Positions 44,101 to 55,163 of a DNA stretch of 64,000 bases are shown one piece after another. The notes beneath the pieces were generated by a model that was given only the letters and a program-made list of their open reading frames with translations, was not told the origin of the DNA and made no database searches. The position numbers and the translations under genes are program-made. Source of the DNA: Brasenia schreberi (taxonomy: Eukaryota; Streptophyta; Magnoliopsida; Nymphaeales; Cabombaceae); NCBI GenBank assembly GCA_036023115.1, contig JAYKKT010000089.1:21633001-21697000 (forward strand). The letters are read 5' to 3'. Each line of letters opens with the position of its first letter. Positions within the stretch are counted from its first letter, which is position 1.

Positions 44101-46509
44101 TATGTACCCTCACCTTTTCAAAAGAACTAGCGCAAACATCTGAGTCTGGTCGACCCACTTGTGCGTCCACTCTTGTACTTTACAAGAAGCCCGCCCAAGT
44201 CATCATCCGGGGACCACCAAAAGCTGAATCCCCGGCTAAACCAGTTTTAAAACTTCAAGGTACTCCTAAACTCGTGATTAGAACCAATTTTAGTGCGAAC
44301 CCTAGGTTCGTCGTGGGGGAAGTGACTAGATCCGGGAGGATCTATCAACCCCTGCACCTACAAAGTGCTAAAAAGGTGGTCAGTGTGCCTGGCCCCTCAA
44401 AAGCATGTATTCCTGGAGTTCTGCCAAAAGCAGACAATGGGAAAGTCATCCTAAACCCTTATGATTTCGAAAACCATCTTTCAAAGATTCCTATCCACAT
44501 GTCCATCCTAGAGCTTATATAAACTTCGCCTAGGCACAGACTCGTGCTAGAGAAAATTCTAGAAAGAGCTAAGGTTAGTTCGAACATAAGTCTGGAATCC
44601 CTGTCTGACCAAGTGGTATTAATAGGAGCCAAATCGCCCATCACTTTCTCGAAAGATGATGTAAATAGACCCTACGAGTCCCACAACCAGGCCCTGCATA
44701 TCGAGGTGGTTCTGAATAACCACTCTCTGGACAGGTGCCTAGTCGATGGGGGAGGAGGGCTCAACATCCTTCCACTTCATGTGGCGTATCAAATCGGAGT
44801 CACCTTGACTTCTGTAAACCCAAGCCCCATCGTTATCACTGGATACTATGGGAATGCGTCTAGGCCTTTAGGATCGATCGAACTCCCGATGGAAACGGGA
44901 GGGATCACACACACGGGGGTGTTCCATGTCTTGGACATCCACCCCCATTATAACCTATTGCTGGGAAGGCCTTGGATACACAGCTTGTGCGCTGTGCCAT
45001 CCACCTTCCACAGGTGTGTCAAGATCCCTTTAAGGGATCAAGTCATGGTGATCCTAGGTGAGAGTCACCCTCAACTTCAGGGGATCATAAACTCCCCTTG
45101 TTTGTCGAGTTCCGAGGCCCATGAGGCTAACTAGGGGCAGACCATGGTCGAGCCACCAAGGCTCGTGTTAAACAACCCTAGGAAGGTTTTGTATGTGAAG
45201 GAGTCACTTCCAAAGGGGGATATTTAAATCGTTTTTGCAAGTATCATCGGCTCAAAGGCCATGATACAAAGCGTTGTTTCTCCCTTTTAAACAAAATCGA
45301 GAACTTGATATCGGAGGGCCGACTCCAGGTCATTGCAGAACCTGAGTCAACTCAAGCTATCTTCAAAGAACCCTTTCCCAAGCACGCCAGTAGCAGTGGG
45401 AAAGGAAAGGAGGTATGTACCCTCACCTTTTCAAAAGAACTAGCGCAAACATCTGAGTCTGGTCGACCCACTTGTGCGTCCACTCTTGTACTTTACAAGA
45501 AGCCCGCCCAAGTCATCATCCGGGGACCACCAAAAGCTGAATCCCCGGCTAAACCAGTTTTAAAACTTCAAGGTACTCCTAAACTCGTGATTAGAACCAA
45601 TTTTAGTGCGAACCCTAGGTTCGTCGTGGGGGAAGTGACTAGATCCGGGAGGATCTATCAACCCCTGCACCTACAAAGTGCTAAAAAGGTGGTCAGTGTG
45701 CCTGGCCCCTCAAAAGCATGTATTCCTGGAGTTCTGCCAAAAGCAGACAATGGGAAAGTCATCCTAAACCCTTATGATTTCGAAAACCATCTTTCAAAGA
45801 TTCCTATCCACATGTCCATCCTAGAGCTTATATAAACTTCGCCTAGGCACAGACTCGTGCTAGAGAAAATTCTAGAAAGAGCTAAGGTTAGTTCGAACAT
45901 AAGTCTGGAATCCCTGTCTGACCAAGTGGTATTAATAGGAGCCAAATCGCCCATCACTTTCTCGAAAGATGATGTAAATAGACCCTACGAGTCCCACAAC
46001 CAGGCCCTGCATATCGAGGTGGTTCTGAATAACCACTCTCTGGACAGGTGCCTAGTCGATGGGGGAGGAGGGCTCAACATCCTTCCACTTCATGTGGCGT
46101 ATCAAATCGGAGTCACCTTGACTTCTGTAAACCCAAGCCCCATCGTTATCACTGGATACTATGGGAATGCGTCTAGGCCTTTAGGATCGATCGAACTCCC
46201 GATGGAAACGGGAGGGATCACACACACGGGGGTGTTCCATGTCTTGGACATCCACCCCCATTATAACCTATTGCTGGGAAGGCCTTGGATACACAGCTTG
46301 TGCGCTGTGCCATCCACCTTCCACAGGTGTGTCAAGATCCCTTTAAGGGATCAAGTCATGGTGATCCTAGGTGAGAGTCACCCTCAACTTCAGGGGATCA
46401 TAAACTCCCCTTGTTTGTCGAGTTCCGAGGCCCATGAGGCTAACTAGGGGCAGACCATGGTCGAGCCACCAAGGCTCGTGTTAAACAACCCTAGGAAGGT
46501 TTTGTATGT
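43884..46509 (+). repeat. Perfect 1313-bp tandem duplication in G ORF1
   Basis: Copy 1 43884-45196 and copy 2 45197-46509 cover the gag tail, linker and protease. All landmarks I compared are identical, including the shared nonsense codon TATATAA and matching 176- and 196-codon frames offset by exactly 1313. Because 1313 is not a multiple of three, the second copy is out of frame. Either a very recent duplication or an assembly artefact. Confidence 0.88.
44100..45134 (+). pseudogene. Element G linker and aspartic protease, copy 1
   Basis: A basic linker (FVVGEVTRSGRIYQPLHLQS) and a stop at 44520 (CAA to TAA) precede the protease fold: SHNQALHIEVVLNNHSLDRC, then CLVDGGGGLNILP with the catalytic Asp at 44745-44747, flap-like VITGYYGNASRPLG, and LLLGRPWIHSLCAVPSTFH. 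The protease cuts the polyprotein. The DGG active-site triad is shared with C. Copy 2 has its Asp at 46058-46060. Confidence 0.88.
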
Positions 46510-46745
46510 GATCCCACTCGTTGTCGTCTATTTCCAAAACCCCTGGACAAAAAGCCATACGAGCACAATATAGACGACAACGAGTTCCCGGACCACGATT
46601 TATACTCTAAATTTTCAAAAAACAAAAAATCATGGAATATGCTGTTGAACATGGGCTATACGCCCTATAAAAGTCTAGGGGCACAAAACCAGGGTCTCCT
46701 AGAGCCCATCCTTCCTAGGGCCAACCCAAGCCGATACGGGATCGG
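46510..46745 (+). pseudogene. Element G G-patch-like segment, with inverted insertion
   Basis: After the duplication, ACTCGTTGTCGTCTAT (46516-46531) is the exact reverse complement of 46570-46585. Compared with C, the right arm is native and the left arm is extra, while about 70 bp of linker are missing. Then come SWNMLLNMGY, PYKSLGAQNQG and PSRYGIGY, the G-patch-like motif, interrupted at 46750 by solo LTR I and continued at 49691. Confidence 0.8.
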
Positions 46746-46750
46746 CTATA

Positions 46751-49690
46751 TGTAGACACGGAAAATCCTCGACTCCGGGTTTTTTAGGCCTGGAGTGAAT
46801 CTTTTTGCAATCTATGTTCGCTTTTAGGGCGTGCCAAATCTGTAGACACGGAAAATCCTTGACTCCGGGTTTTTTAGGCCTGGAGCGAATCTTTTCACAA
46901 TCTACGTTCGCTTTTAGGGCGTGCCAGCTAGCTTACTCAAACTAGCGAAGTAGTTTTGAAATATCTGACTTTTGAAAGGGCGATTGTAGGCAAGCGAAAT
47001 TTTTACGTTGCAGACCTTCTTGCACCGATGCGCAAGGGTCAGTCTGTATCCTTAGAGACTTCTTTTGAACAAGTTAAACTCAAATTCGATTTTTGAATGA
47101 TCAGGTGTTTGAAAACTTTGGAAATCATGCACTTGGCGAGTTTTTGCTTTTACTGGGCTTTGGGCGACCCTAAGTCTTTCAGTTTCAACCACTTAGGCGT
47201 GTTTGCACAATTTGTTCGGGTTTTATTTGATGTAGGTATGCACTCTAGCTCGAGTATGGCGAGTATGCAATGCAACTCACACAACTGAACCTTAAAACCC
47301 AAAATTGAAAGACTTAGCAAAAAGGAAAACCCAAATTGAATGCAACTCACACGACTTGAATGTAAATTATAGAAATTTAAATATATCTATATCTTAAGAG
47401 CGGAAAGGCTCAATGTGTGCGTGGGTGTTGTGGATAAATTGAAATGCAACCCACGCAATTGAACCGTAAAACGCAGCAGAAGGGAGATATAGATATATGT
47501 AAGAGCGAGAAGGCTCAATGTGAGTGAGTGCTTTGAGTGTATAAATTGAAAGGCAACTCACGCAACTTGAATTTAAAACCCAGCTGGAAGGAAAATACGT
47601 ATATATACGTAAGAGCGGAAAGGCTCAATGTGAGTGAGTGCTTTGAGTGTATAAAATGAAAGACAACTCACACGACTTGAACCTTAAAACCCAGCTGAAT
47701 GTATATAAATAGGGCTATATCCTATGGGCTGTTGAGGCCCGTTTGTGTGCAAAAGTGTGCAGAGAAGAGCGGAAAGGCTCGAGTGTATGTGTGTGTATTT
47801 TGCATCAAACACATATATTACATCCGGGGGGAGACAAGCTCCGTTATTACAACCCCATATCAAATTGAATTAAGTTTAAAGTAATGTAAGAGAGTCAAGT
47901 TCGAGCACTTACACGTCGCCTGCTTGGACTTCCTTTATCAGTGGGATCCGACCTTGGGTATAACCGATGGATGGTCCTCTCGCTGCGAACCGATCCGATG
48001 CATGGAGTTTTGGGTGAGATTCGATCGAGCCTAAGGCAAGGTGTAGGGGATCTAAGGTGAGGGGCTTAGGTAGGTTTGAGTCTAAGTCCTAAGGTGATGG
48101 ACGACCAGCTAAGGTTCGAGTTTGGTGAGGATCCTAGTGTGGATTTAGGAAGGGTCCTAAAGGAATGCTCGGCCAAGTGGTGGCCGAGCTTGTTTGATGT
48201 TTTGGAGATAGTCCTAGGGTGAGTCCTAAAGGAATGGCTCGGCCAAGGGTGGCCGAGCTGGACAAGTCTTAGGGTTAGTCTAGGTTAGGCCTTGGGGTGA
48301 GGTTGCTAAAAGAAATGGCTCGGCCAAGGGTGGCCGAGCTGATCAACTTGGGTTTAGTTTAGGTGGGATTTGGGATGAAATGGCTAAGGGGAATGGCTCG
48401 GCCAAGGGTGGTCGAGCTGGGGCAATGTGGGTTTGATTTAGTTTGGTATTAGGGACTCACTAGGACCGACCTAGGGTGAGCTCGGCCAGCTATTGGCCGA
48501 GCTTGGTATGGGTTTGGGTGGGACGGTTTTTGGGTAGAGTCTAGGTAGTTTTGCAAAATTCGGCCAGCATGTGTTTGGTCGAACTTTGTTGGGTTTTCTG
48601 AAGATAGTTAGGTGGTTTTAGAGGGGCAAAGGATAGAATGGCTTTGATGGGTTCTAGGGACTCACCTTGGCCACGGTTTGGGTGATCTCCACGCACCTTC
48701 TCTTCACACCAAGTGGGCCATCCATGGCTGCCGGATCCACATGAGCTGCAGCAAGCTTCTTTGGCGTGAAATGGTGGCTTCCTAGCTTACAAAACCAGCC
48801 CACCTATTACAAAAAGCAAAGGGGGAAAGCAGCCCCCTTTGTTGACTTTTCCCTCTCTCTCTCTCTCTCTCCTACCCAAGCAAAGAGGCGTGAAAAAAAA
48901 TTTGCAGCCCCTTGTGAATCAGCCCCTCACGTCCTTTTATAGACTTTCAACTTGGATATGGATCTTGGGTCTTGGATTTGGGTCTGGCTATCCGGATCCA
49001 ATCCAAACTCAATGTGGATCTGGATCGCGAATCTCGGATCTCGGATCTTGGATTTTTGAAATCCATATCCAATCCAAACACAATTTGGATCTGGATCTGG
49101 ATATTTTTGGGTTCAGACCCAATCCAGATTTTTCTTCTGCTCCTTGGTTTTTTGGTCATTTCTGGTGCTTTTCACTGTCGGTTTCGAGCGGGCTTCGATT
49201 CATCGGATGCCCAACTCTGGCCTGGGTCTTCCCCAAGTCTTTCTTCCAACCGGTGTTCTGCTTTTCAGGACTTTTTCGACGTTTGTTTCGGTCCGCCGTT
49301 TTGGTTTTTGGCCGATTCCTGTTGATATCAAACTCAGATTGCCGCACGGATTCCATTCTTCATTCTGACGGGATGTGTCTCAGACTTCTATCGACCTCCT
49401 CAGGTACTGGGCTTCTTTCTACATTTTGGAGCTGCTTTGTGCTTTTTCTTTGACCTAAATTACATTTTTACCCTTCTGTCGGGCTTTTCTCCAAACGGGC
49501 TCTTTCTTCTTCCATTTTTGAGCAGGAGGTGGCTTTTGAGACTCTGGGCTTGATTTCTCTTCTTGCCGGGGCTTTCCTTTTGCCTTTTGTACCTGTTTTC
49601 ACATTTTAAAATAGGTTGTCGTTTTGGCTCAAACGAGCTTTTTGTGTTTTTGAGAGTTTTTGATTTTTTGGAAAATTCGAGGTGTTTACA
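46751..49690 (-). mobile_element. Solo LTR I in element G
   Basis: 2940 bp on minus, TGTAAACACC at 49690 to CTACA at 46751, flanked by perfect target duplications CTATA (46746-46750 and 49691-49695). No internal region, so a solo LTR. Its U5 end is doubled: 46751 to about 46842 repeats as 46843 onward, joined at GGGCGTGCCA. TATAAAAG at 48941 (minus); hairpin AAAGGGGG/CCCCCTTT at 48818-48840. Contains the six-hairpin array 48167-48583 and GGATCT/AGATCC-rich U3 (48955-49130). Confidence 0.92.
48167..48583 (-). repeat. Six-copy GCTCGGCCA/TGGCCGAGC hairpin array
   Basis: Arms at 48167-48175/48181-48189, 48237-48245/48250-48258, 48318-48326/48331-48339, 48396-48404/48409-48417 (one wobble), 48480-48488/48494-48502, and a diverged sixth TTCGGCCA 48559-48566/TGGTCGAA 48576-48583. 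Loops are 4 to 9 nt, spacing about 70-85 bp. Copy six shows a C-G to T-A paired change. Confidence 0.85.
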
Positions 49691-49802
49691 CTATACTCCC
49701 AAAATACCGCCAGAGCCACCCCCTGTGACCACTTTGGTCAAGGGTGCCCTGGAACCTATCTTGGAAGAGACCTACGATTTAGACCTCTTATTTCGAGTCT
49801 AA
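49691..49802 (+). pseudogene. Element G ORF1 C-terminal tail
   Basis: Continues the segment cut by LTR I: YTPKIPPEPPPVTTLVKGAL, then ETYDLDLLFRV and TAA at 49800-49802. The stop and the following pyrimidine-rich TGTTTTCCCTTTGTAG (49809-49824) are conserved in C, and partly in E. Confidence 0.8.
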
Positions 49803-49827
49803 CCCGTAGTGTTTTCCCTTTGTAGGT

Positions 49828-51074
49828 ATGATGGAAGATCCCTTTCATAAAAATACAAAAACATTTGGAAAACTTAAAATCAAAAAAATTGAAAAAGGGG
49901 AAAAACCAAAAATAATGGAAAATCAAAAACTCGAAAATAGAGTGGTTTGTATAGTTCCTAAGGTTCTTGTTTTACAAAAACCCAAAAAAATCGAAAATCT
50001 ACAAAATACCAAAAAGATTTTGTATATAGCTACTCCTGGTAGGACTTTGGAAAAAGATTTCGAAAGGAACGTCGTCTGCATAGCCAGACCAAAAATTTCG
50101 AAATCAATTGAAAATCCAAGTACAAATCCAGGTCTTCTGAAAACTCACGCATCAAATTCCCTCGGGTCTATAACCCACGAGAATGATCGAAGTCCAGAAG
50201 TGGATCCCCTTGAGGAAGATCCCACTTCTGAGCTCCCAGAATTTTATAAAATTCTCGATTTTGAAAGACCTTCCAATTCAGTAGGAGGAGATTTCATAGA
50301 GGTAAACCTAGGGAGTGATTCCAATCCTAAAAACATCAAGATAGGCACATGTTTGCATGAACATGAAAGATCAGCATTCATTGCATTTCTACAAACCTAT
50401 TTAGATGTGTTTGCATGGACGTATGAAGACATGTCGGGCATAGACCCCAGCATTGTCGAACATCGTCTTCCCTTAGATGCGGTTGTAAAACCCATAAAGC
50501 AGAAGCTTAGGAAAATACACCCGAATGTACACATGCAAGTCAAAGAGGGTTTAGAAGATCTGTTAAAAGCCGGATTTATAAAACCCATTGCGTATTCTGA
50601 TTGGTTGTCAAACATCATTGTAGTTCGAAAAACCAATGGGAAAATTCGAATATGCATCGATTTCAGAAACCTGAATAAAGCCACTCCAAAGGATAATTAT
50701 CCTTTTCCAAACATAGATTTGATAGTCGATAGTACTGCAAATCATGAAATATTTTCGTTTATGGATGGCTATTCAGGCTATAATCAAATCAAACTAAGTC
50801 CACGAGATCAGGGTAAGACCACCTTCACAACCCCATGGGGCACGTACTGCTATACAGTCATGCCCTTTGGATTGAAAAATGCCGGTGCGACATACTAGAG
50901 AGCCATGACCATGATTTTCCATTATCAGATTCATGAGCTCGTAGAAGTGTATGTAGATGATCTCTTGGCAAAATCCAAAACCCGATGCACTCATATCGAA
51001 TGTTTGCAAAAGATTTTCTAAAGGCTTAGGCTTTACAAAGTAAAGCTAAACCCTCAAAAATGTGTATTCGGGGT
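49828..51074 (+). pseudogene. Element G ORF2: leader and 5' part of reverse transcriptase
   Basis: Open from ATG 49828 (MMEDPFHKN) for 356 codons. A lysine-rich leader, then a long spacer with FLQTYLDVFAWTYEDM, then RT from about 50530: VKEGLEDLLKAGFIKPI, RICIDFRNLNKATPKDNYP, FMDGYSGYNQI, MPFGLKNAGATY. CAG to TAG at 50896 ends the open frame. The active site YVDD is at 50950-50961. A second stop (GAA to TAA) is near 51018. Interrupted at 51074 by solo LTR J; continues at 53804. Confidence 0.92.
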
Positions 51075-52534
51075 TGTAGACACTGAAAATTTTTACTTAC
51101 GGGTTCTTAGGCCTGAAGTGAACCTTTTCGCAATCTACATTCGCTTTATGGGCGTGCCAGCTAGTTTACTTTAACTAGCAAAGTATGTTTTGAAAATAAT
51201 CTGACTTTTGAAAGGCGATTGTAGGCAAGCGGGATTTTTACGTCACAGACCTTCTTGCACCGATGCGCAAGGGTTAGTCTGTACGCTTAGAGACTTCGTT
51301 TTGAAACAAGTTTAACTCAAAATATATTTTGAATGAAGAAGTGTTTTAAAACCTTTTGAAAACCATGCATTTGGGCGATTTTGACTTTGTAAGGGTTGGA
51401 CGACCCTAAGTCTTTCAAATTTTAATCTACTTAGGCACGATGGAAGTGCATCGAAATAGCCTAAGTCTTGGCGTGTTTGCACGATTGATTTGGGTTGTTT
51501 TCAGATTTTAGATCACGTGGATTTGCACGTGCCTAAGTCTTTCTTTTTATCCCTTTATGGGCCACCTAGGTGTGTGTTATGAACACTCCACTACATGGGG
51601 CGAATTTGAGCGGGAGTACGGGGCTTGCTTCGATGCAATATGCATCCTACCTCGTGGTATGGCGTAGATGCAATGCAAACTCACGCTACTCCAAAGGGAA
51701 AACCCGAAATTAAAAGACAATGCCGAAGGGAAATTGCCGAAGGGAAATAACCGAAGGGAAATGACTTGTAAAGTAAATAGCGAAAGGGGAAATATGGCTA
51801 TATCTTAAGAGCGGAAAGGCTCAATTGTGTAAGTGTGTGTCGTGTATATATTGAAAGACAACGCACACGACTTGAACCTTAAAACCCGAATCTTAAAGAC
51901 GTAGCTGAAAGAAATACTTTATATAGAGTATATGTAGGGGCCCTTACTTGGGTCTTGTAAATAAGAGCGAAGGCTCAATGTGTGTGCGTGCTTGAATTGA
52001 AAGACTTACACACACGACATAAAATGAAACCCAAATATAAATTGCAGTATGCCTTGACTAAGGTCTTGGGAGTAAGAGTGAAGGCTCAATGTGTGTGCGT
52101 GTGGAAAATGGAAAGACAACACACACGACTTAATTAAAAACCCCCTTGACTTAAAATATATAAATATAACTATATATTAAGGGCTTGTTAGGCCCGTGTG
52201 TGTGCAAGAAGTGTACGACTAAGAGCGGAAAGGCTCAAGTGCATGTGTGTGTGGGTGTGTCAAACCACGTTATTACAATCGGGGGGAGACGAAGCTCCTT
52301 TACTACAACCCCGTATCAAAATTTAATTGAATATAAAGCAAGTTAATGTAATAGACCAAGTTTAGACACTTACAAATAGCTGGTCCATGTTCAAATTGCT
52401 TGCACGTGGGCTCACGGTTCACCTTGGGCAGCCAAGAGGGGGTTAACCTAGGTGGCTTTGAGAGAGATTCTATGAGGCACGGTTAGGGTCTTAGGGTAAC
52501 TAAGGTTCAGCCAAGATGGGGGCTGTGTAGGGTC

Positions 52535-52790
52535 TGTCCTAGGGTGCAGGTCACGGCCAGGGTGCAGGTTAGGTCGGCAGGGAGGCGTCTGGCACCTGGC
52601 GCAGCAGACGGGCGCCTAGCGCTGGGCGCGCTGGGGCACAGGGCGCGCAGTAGCGTGGGATGGCTGCGGTGCGGGGCGTGCAAGCAACAAAGGGGCGCGC
52701 GGCAGCAGAAGGGGCGCACGGCAGGAAGCAGGGCACACGGTTGGCGCCCGGGGGTATGGGTTCGTGGTTTGTGGGATGTTTTGAGGCGGT
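52535..52790. other. GC-rich, CpG-dense patch in LTR J
   Basis: About 250 bp with repeated GGGCGC, GCGCGC and CAGCAG/GGCAGC motifs, far more GC-rich than its AT-rich surroundings. The open frames in it look compositional (Arg/Ala/Pro-rich), with no domain. Not seen in the other LTRs of the window. Confidence 0.6.
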
Positions 52791-53144
52791 TGGGGTTAGG
52801 TTAGGTCTAGTTAAGGTTAGGTTCAGTTGGGGTTAGGTAGGTTCGAACCTAGGCTAGGTTGGGGGTTAGGTTTAGAGGGGGGTAGAGAGAATGGCTAGGT
52901 TAGGTTAGGCTTACCTCTTGGAGCCGGTCCTTTATGGCTTGAGCCCACGTCTCCACGGTTGCAGCCACTTGGTCCCGCCCACCTTGGTTGCAGCCCCTTG
53001 GTCTAGACCCACATAGCCCACATGGCTTGAACCCACCTCACCCAATGAGCCCACATGGCTAGGTCTATCACTCCCTCTCTCTCCTCCCAAATATTTGCAT
53101 GAACCCTTTACATGGACCCCCTCACCTCTATTTATAGAGATTTG

Positions 53145-53460
53145 AGGTGGGTCTTGGATTTGGGTTTGGGTTTGGATCCAGACCCAAATCCAAACACTAT
53201 TTGGATCTGGATATTGGATCTCAGATATTTTGAGATCCGTATCCGATCCAAACCCAACATTTTTATGGATACAGATCTGGATATTTTGGTCCAGATCCGA
53301 TCCAATCCAAACACTATTTGGATCCAATCCAAATCTAAACACTATTTGGATCGACCCAAACACTATTTGGATTGGCCCAAATCCAAACACTATTCATTAC
53401 ATGGATTTGGATCTGGATATTTATGGTCCAGATCCAAATCAAAATTTCTTCAGATAGTCC
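53145..53460. repeat. Expanded AATCCAAACACTATTTGGAT repeat in LTR J U3
   Basis: About seven copies of a ~20-28-bp unit around CCAAACACTATTTGG, itself an inverted repeat (CCAAA/TTTGG), embedded in GGATTTGG/CCAAATCC tracts. It corresponds to the shorter GGATTT block of the other LTRs. Confidence 0.75.
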
Positions 53461-53798
53461 TTCTTGGCTTCTCGAGGCGAACAATCTGGGCGGGCACTGG
53501 CTTCATCAGCGCTCCGTTTGTTGCTGGGTTTTCCCCAACTTTGTCGTCCGGACTCCGTCTCGCCATTCTGGACTCCGTTGAGCTTTTCATCAAACGGGCT
53601 CTACTTTCTTTTGTTTTTGTTTTTTTTTTATCAAGGAGTGGCTTCTGAAGCTCTGGGCTTGAATCCTCTTCGAGCCTAGGGTCTTCTTTTGCCTTCTGTA
53701 CCTGTTTTCACATTTCAAAACAGGTTGTCGTTTTGGCTCAAACGAGCTTTTTGGTGTTTTGAGAGTTTTTGAAATATAGAAGATTTGGGGTGTTTACA

Positions 53799-54962
53799 AG
53801 GGTAGAGTCTGGAAAGCTTCTAGGCTTTTTGGTGAGCCAAAGGGGTATAGAAGTCGACCCCTCTAAGTGTCGAGCTATCATAGACATGGCTCCACCCTCC
53901 AATCTCACCCAAATTCGTAGCCTCCAGGGTCGATTACAGTCCGTTCGCCGATTTATATCAAATCTGGCAACTAGATGCGAACCCTTCAACAAGTTGTTGA
54001 GGAAGGGCACGAAATTCTTATGGGATGATGACTGCCAAAGGTCCTTCGAGAGACTAAAGGCATACCTGGTTAATCCCCCTATTTTGAATCCTCCGAAGCA
54101 AGAAAAACCGCTTTTACTTTACATTTCTGTGCATGCGAATGCTTTGGGAGCCCTATTGGCTCAATACGAGGATGACACCCATAAGGAGTATGCCATCTAC
54201 TATATTTCGAAAACTCTCTTAGCTTATGAACGAAATTATCAAGCCATGGAGAAGACGTGCTTGGCCCTAGTCTGGGCCTACCAGAAATTCAGACACTATT
54301 TCCTAGATCATGAGATCTGGATAGTGTCCAAGCTTGATCCAATCAAGCACTTATTCGAAAAACCCATTCTCACTGGTAGATTGGGCAAATGGCAGCTCCT
54401 TCTAATGGAGTATGACCTAAAATACCATCACCAAGTCTCCATTAAGGGGCAAGCCCTAGCAGACTACGTGGCTGAGTTCCCCCTAGAGGACGCATATCCC
54501 ACACACGATGAAATGCCTGATGAAGGCATATTGCGAAACCATTTCCAAAACCACATTTTGGCAAACTCTTTTGAAAACCAAGTGTGGAAGATGCACTTTG
54601 ATGGGGCACGAAACCAACGAGGGGCTGGTGCTAGGGTCATCCTCATCTCCCCTGAAAAGGGCGAGATTCCCATAGCAATCCGCCTAGATTTCGAATGTTC
54701 CAACAACATAGCTGAGTATGAAGCACTCATATAAGGCTTAAGGATTTCGAAAACTCTAGGGGCATCATGCATCGAGGTCTTTGGAGATTCACTCCTTGTT
54801 ATAAACCAGGTTTTGAAAATTTGGCAAGTACGTAACAAAAAACTACTTCCATATCACGAGTTGGCCACTCGATTGGTTGAGTCTTTCCAATCGTGCAGAC
54901 TCACACACGTAGGAAGAGAGGACAATGGCATTGTCGATGCCCTCTCCTCCTTGGGTTCAGCC
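53799..54962 (+). pseudogene. Element G RT end, RNase H, archaeal-type RNase H
   Basis: RT resumes at LLGFLVSQRGIEVDP. RNase H from about 54110: LLLYISVHANALGALLAQ (first Asp absent), NYQAMEKTCLALVWAYQKF. The linker carries a conserved MPDEG. The second RNase H, from about 54590, has WKMHFDGARNQRGAGA (Asp), NNIAEYEALI (Glu), FGDSLLVINQ (Asp) and GREDNGIVDALSS (Asp). CAA to TAA at 54732 stops the 321-codon frame. A degenerate first RNase H with an acquired second one is the Tat pattern. Confidence 0.92.
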
Positions 54963-55163
54963 CTAAAGGTCGATCCCATTTCAGGGACCCGATCTTTAGA
55001 AATATGGCATGTGCCCAACCCATCCACACACGATTTGGATATTTGCTAAAATAACCCAGATTCTATTGAAAAACCCTAGTATTACGACATCAAACATTTT
55101 CTAGAAAATGGGGGATTCACCAAGGATGCCACATCCAAAGATAAGGCATTCATCCGTAAAATT

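Larger units (their letters stand above)
51075..53798 (-). mobile_element. Solo LTR J in element G RT
   Basis: 2724 bp on minus, TGTAAACACCCC at 53798 to CTACA at 51075. Flanks GGGGT (51070-51074) and AGGGT (53799-53803) are a target duplication with one difference. U5 has the CTTGC/GCAAG hairpin near 51265 and TGGCACGCCC near 51154. TATAAATA at 53136 (minus). No internal sequence. Confidence 0.9.

Noticed and set aside
48839..49453. 204-codon plus-strand open frame
   Set aside because: Antisense to LTR I U3, built on GGATCT/AGATCC repeats, with no domain and no conservation.
52507..52804. Ala/Arg/Pro-rich frames in the GC-rich patch
   Set aside because: Open on both strands because of composition; no start context or domain.
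53112..53648. 178-codon frame rich in Asp/Pro/Asn/Ile
   Set aside because: A translation of the CCAAACACTATTTGG repeat array in LTR J.
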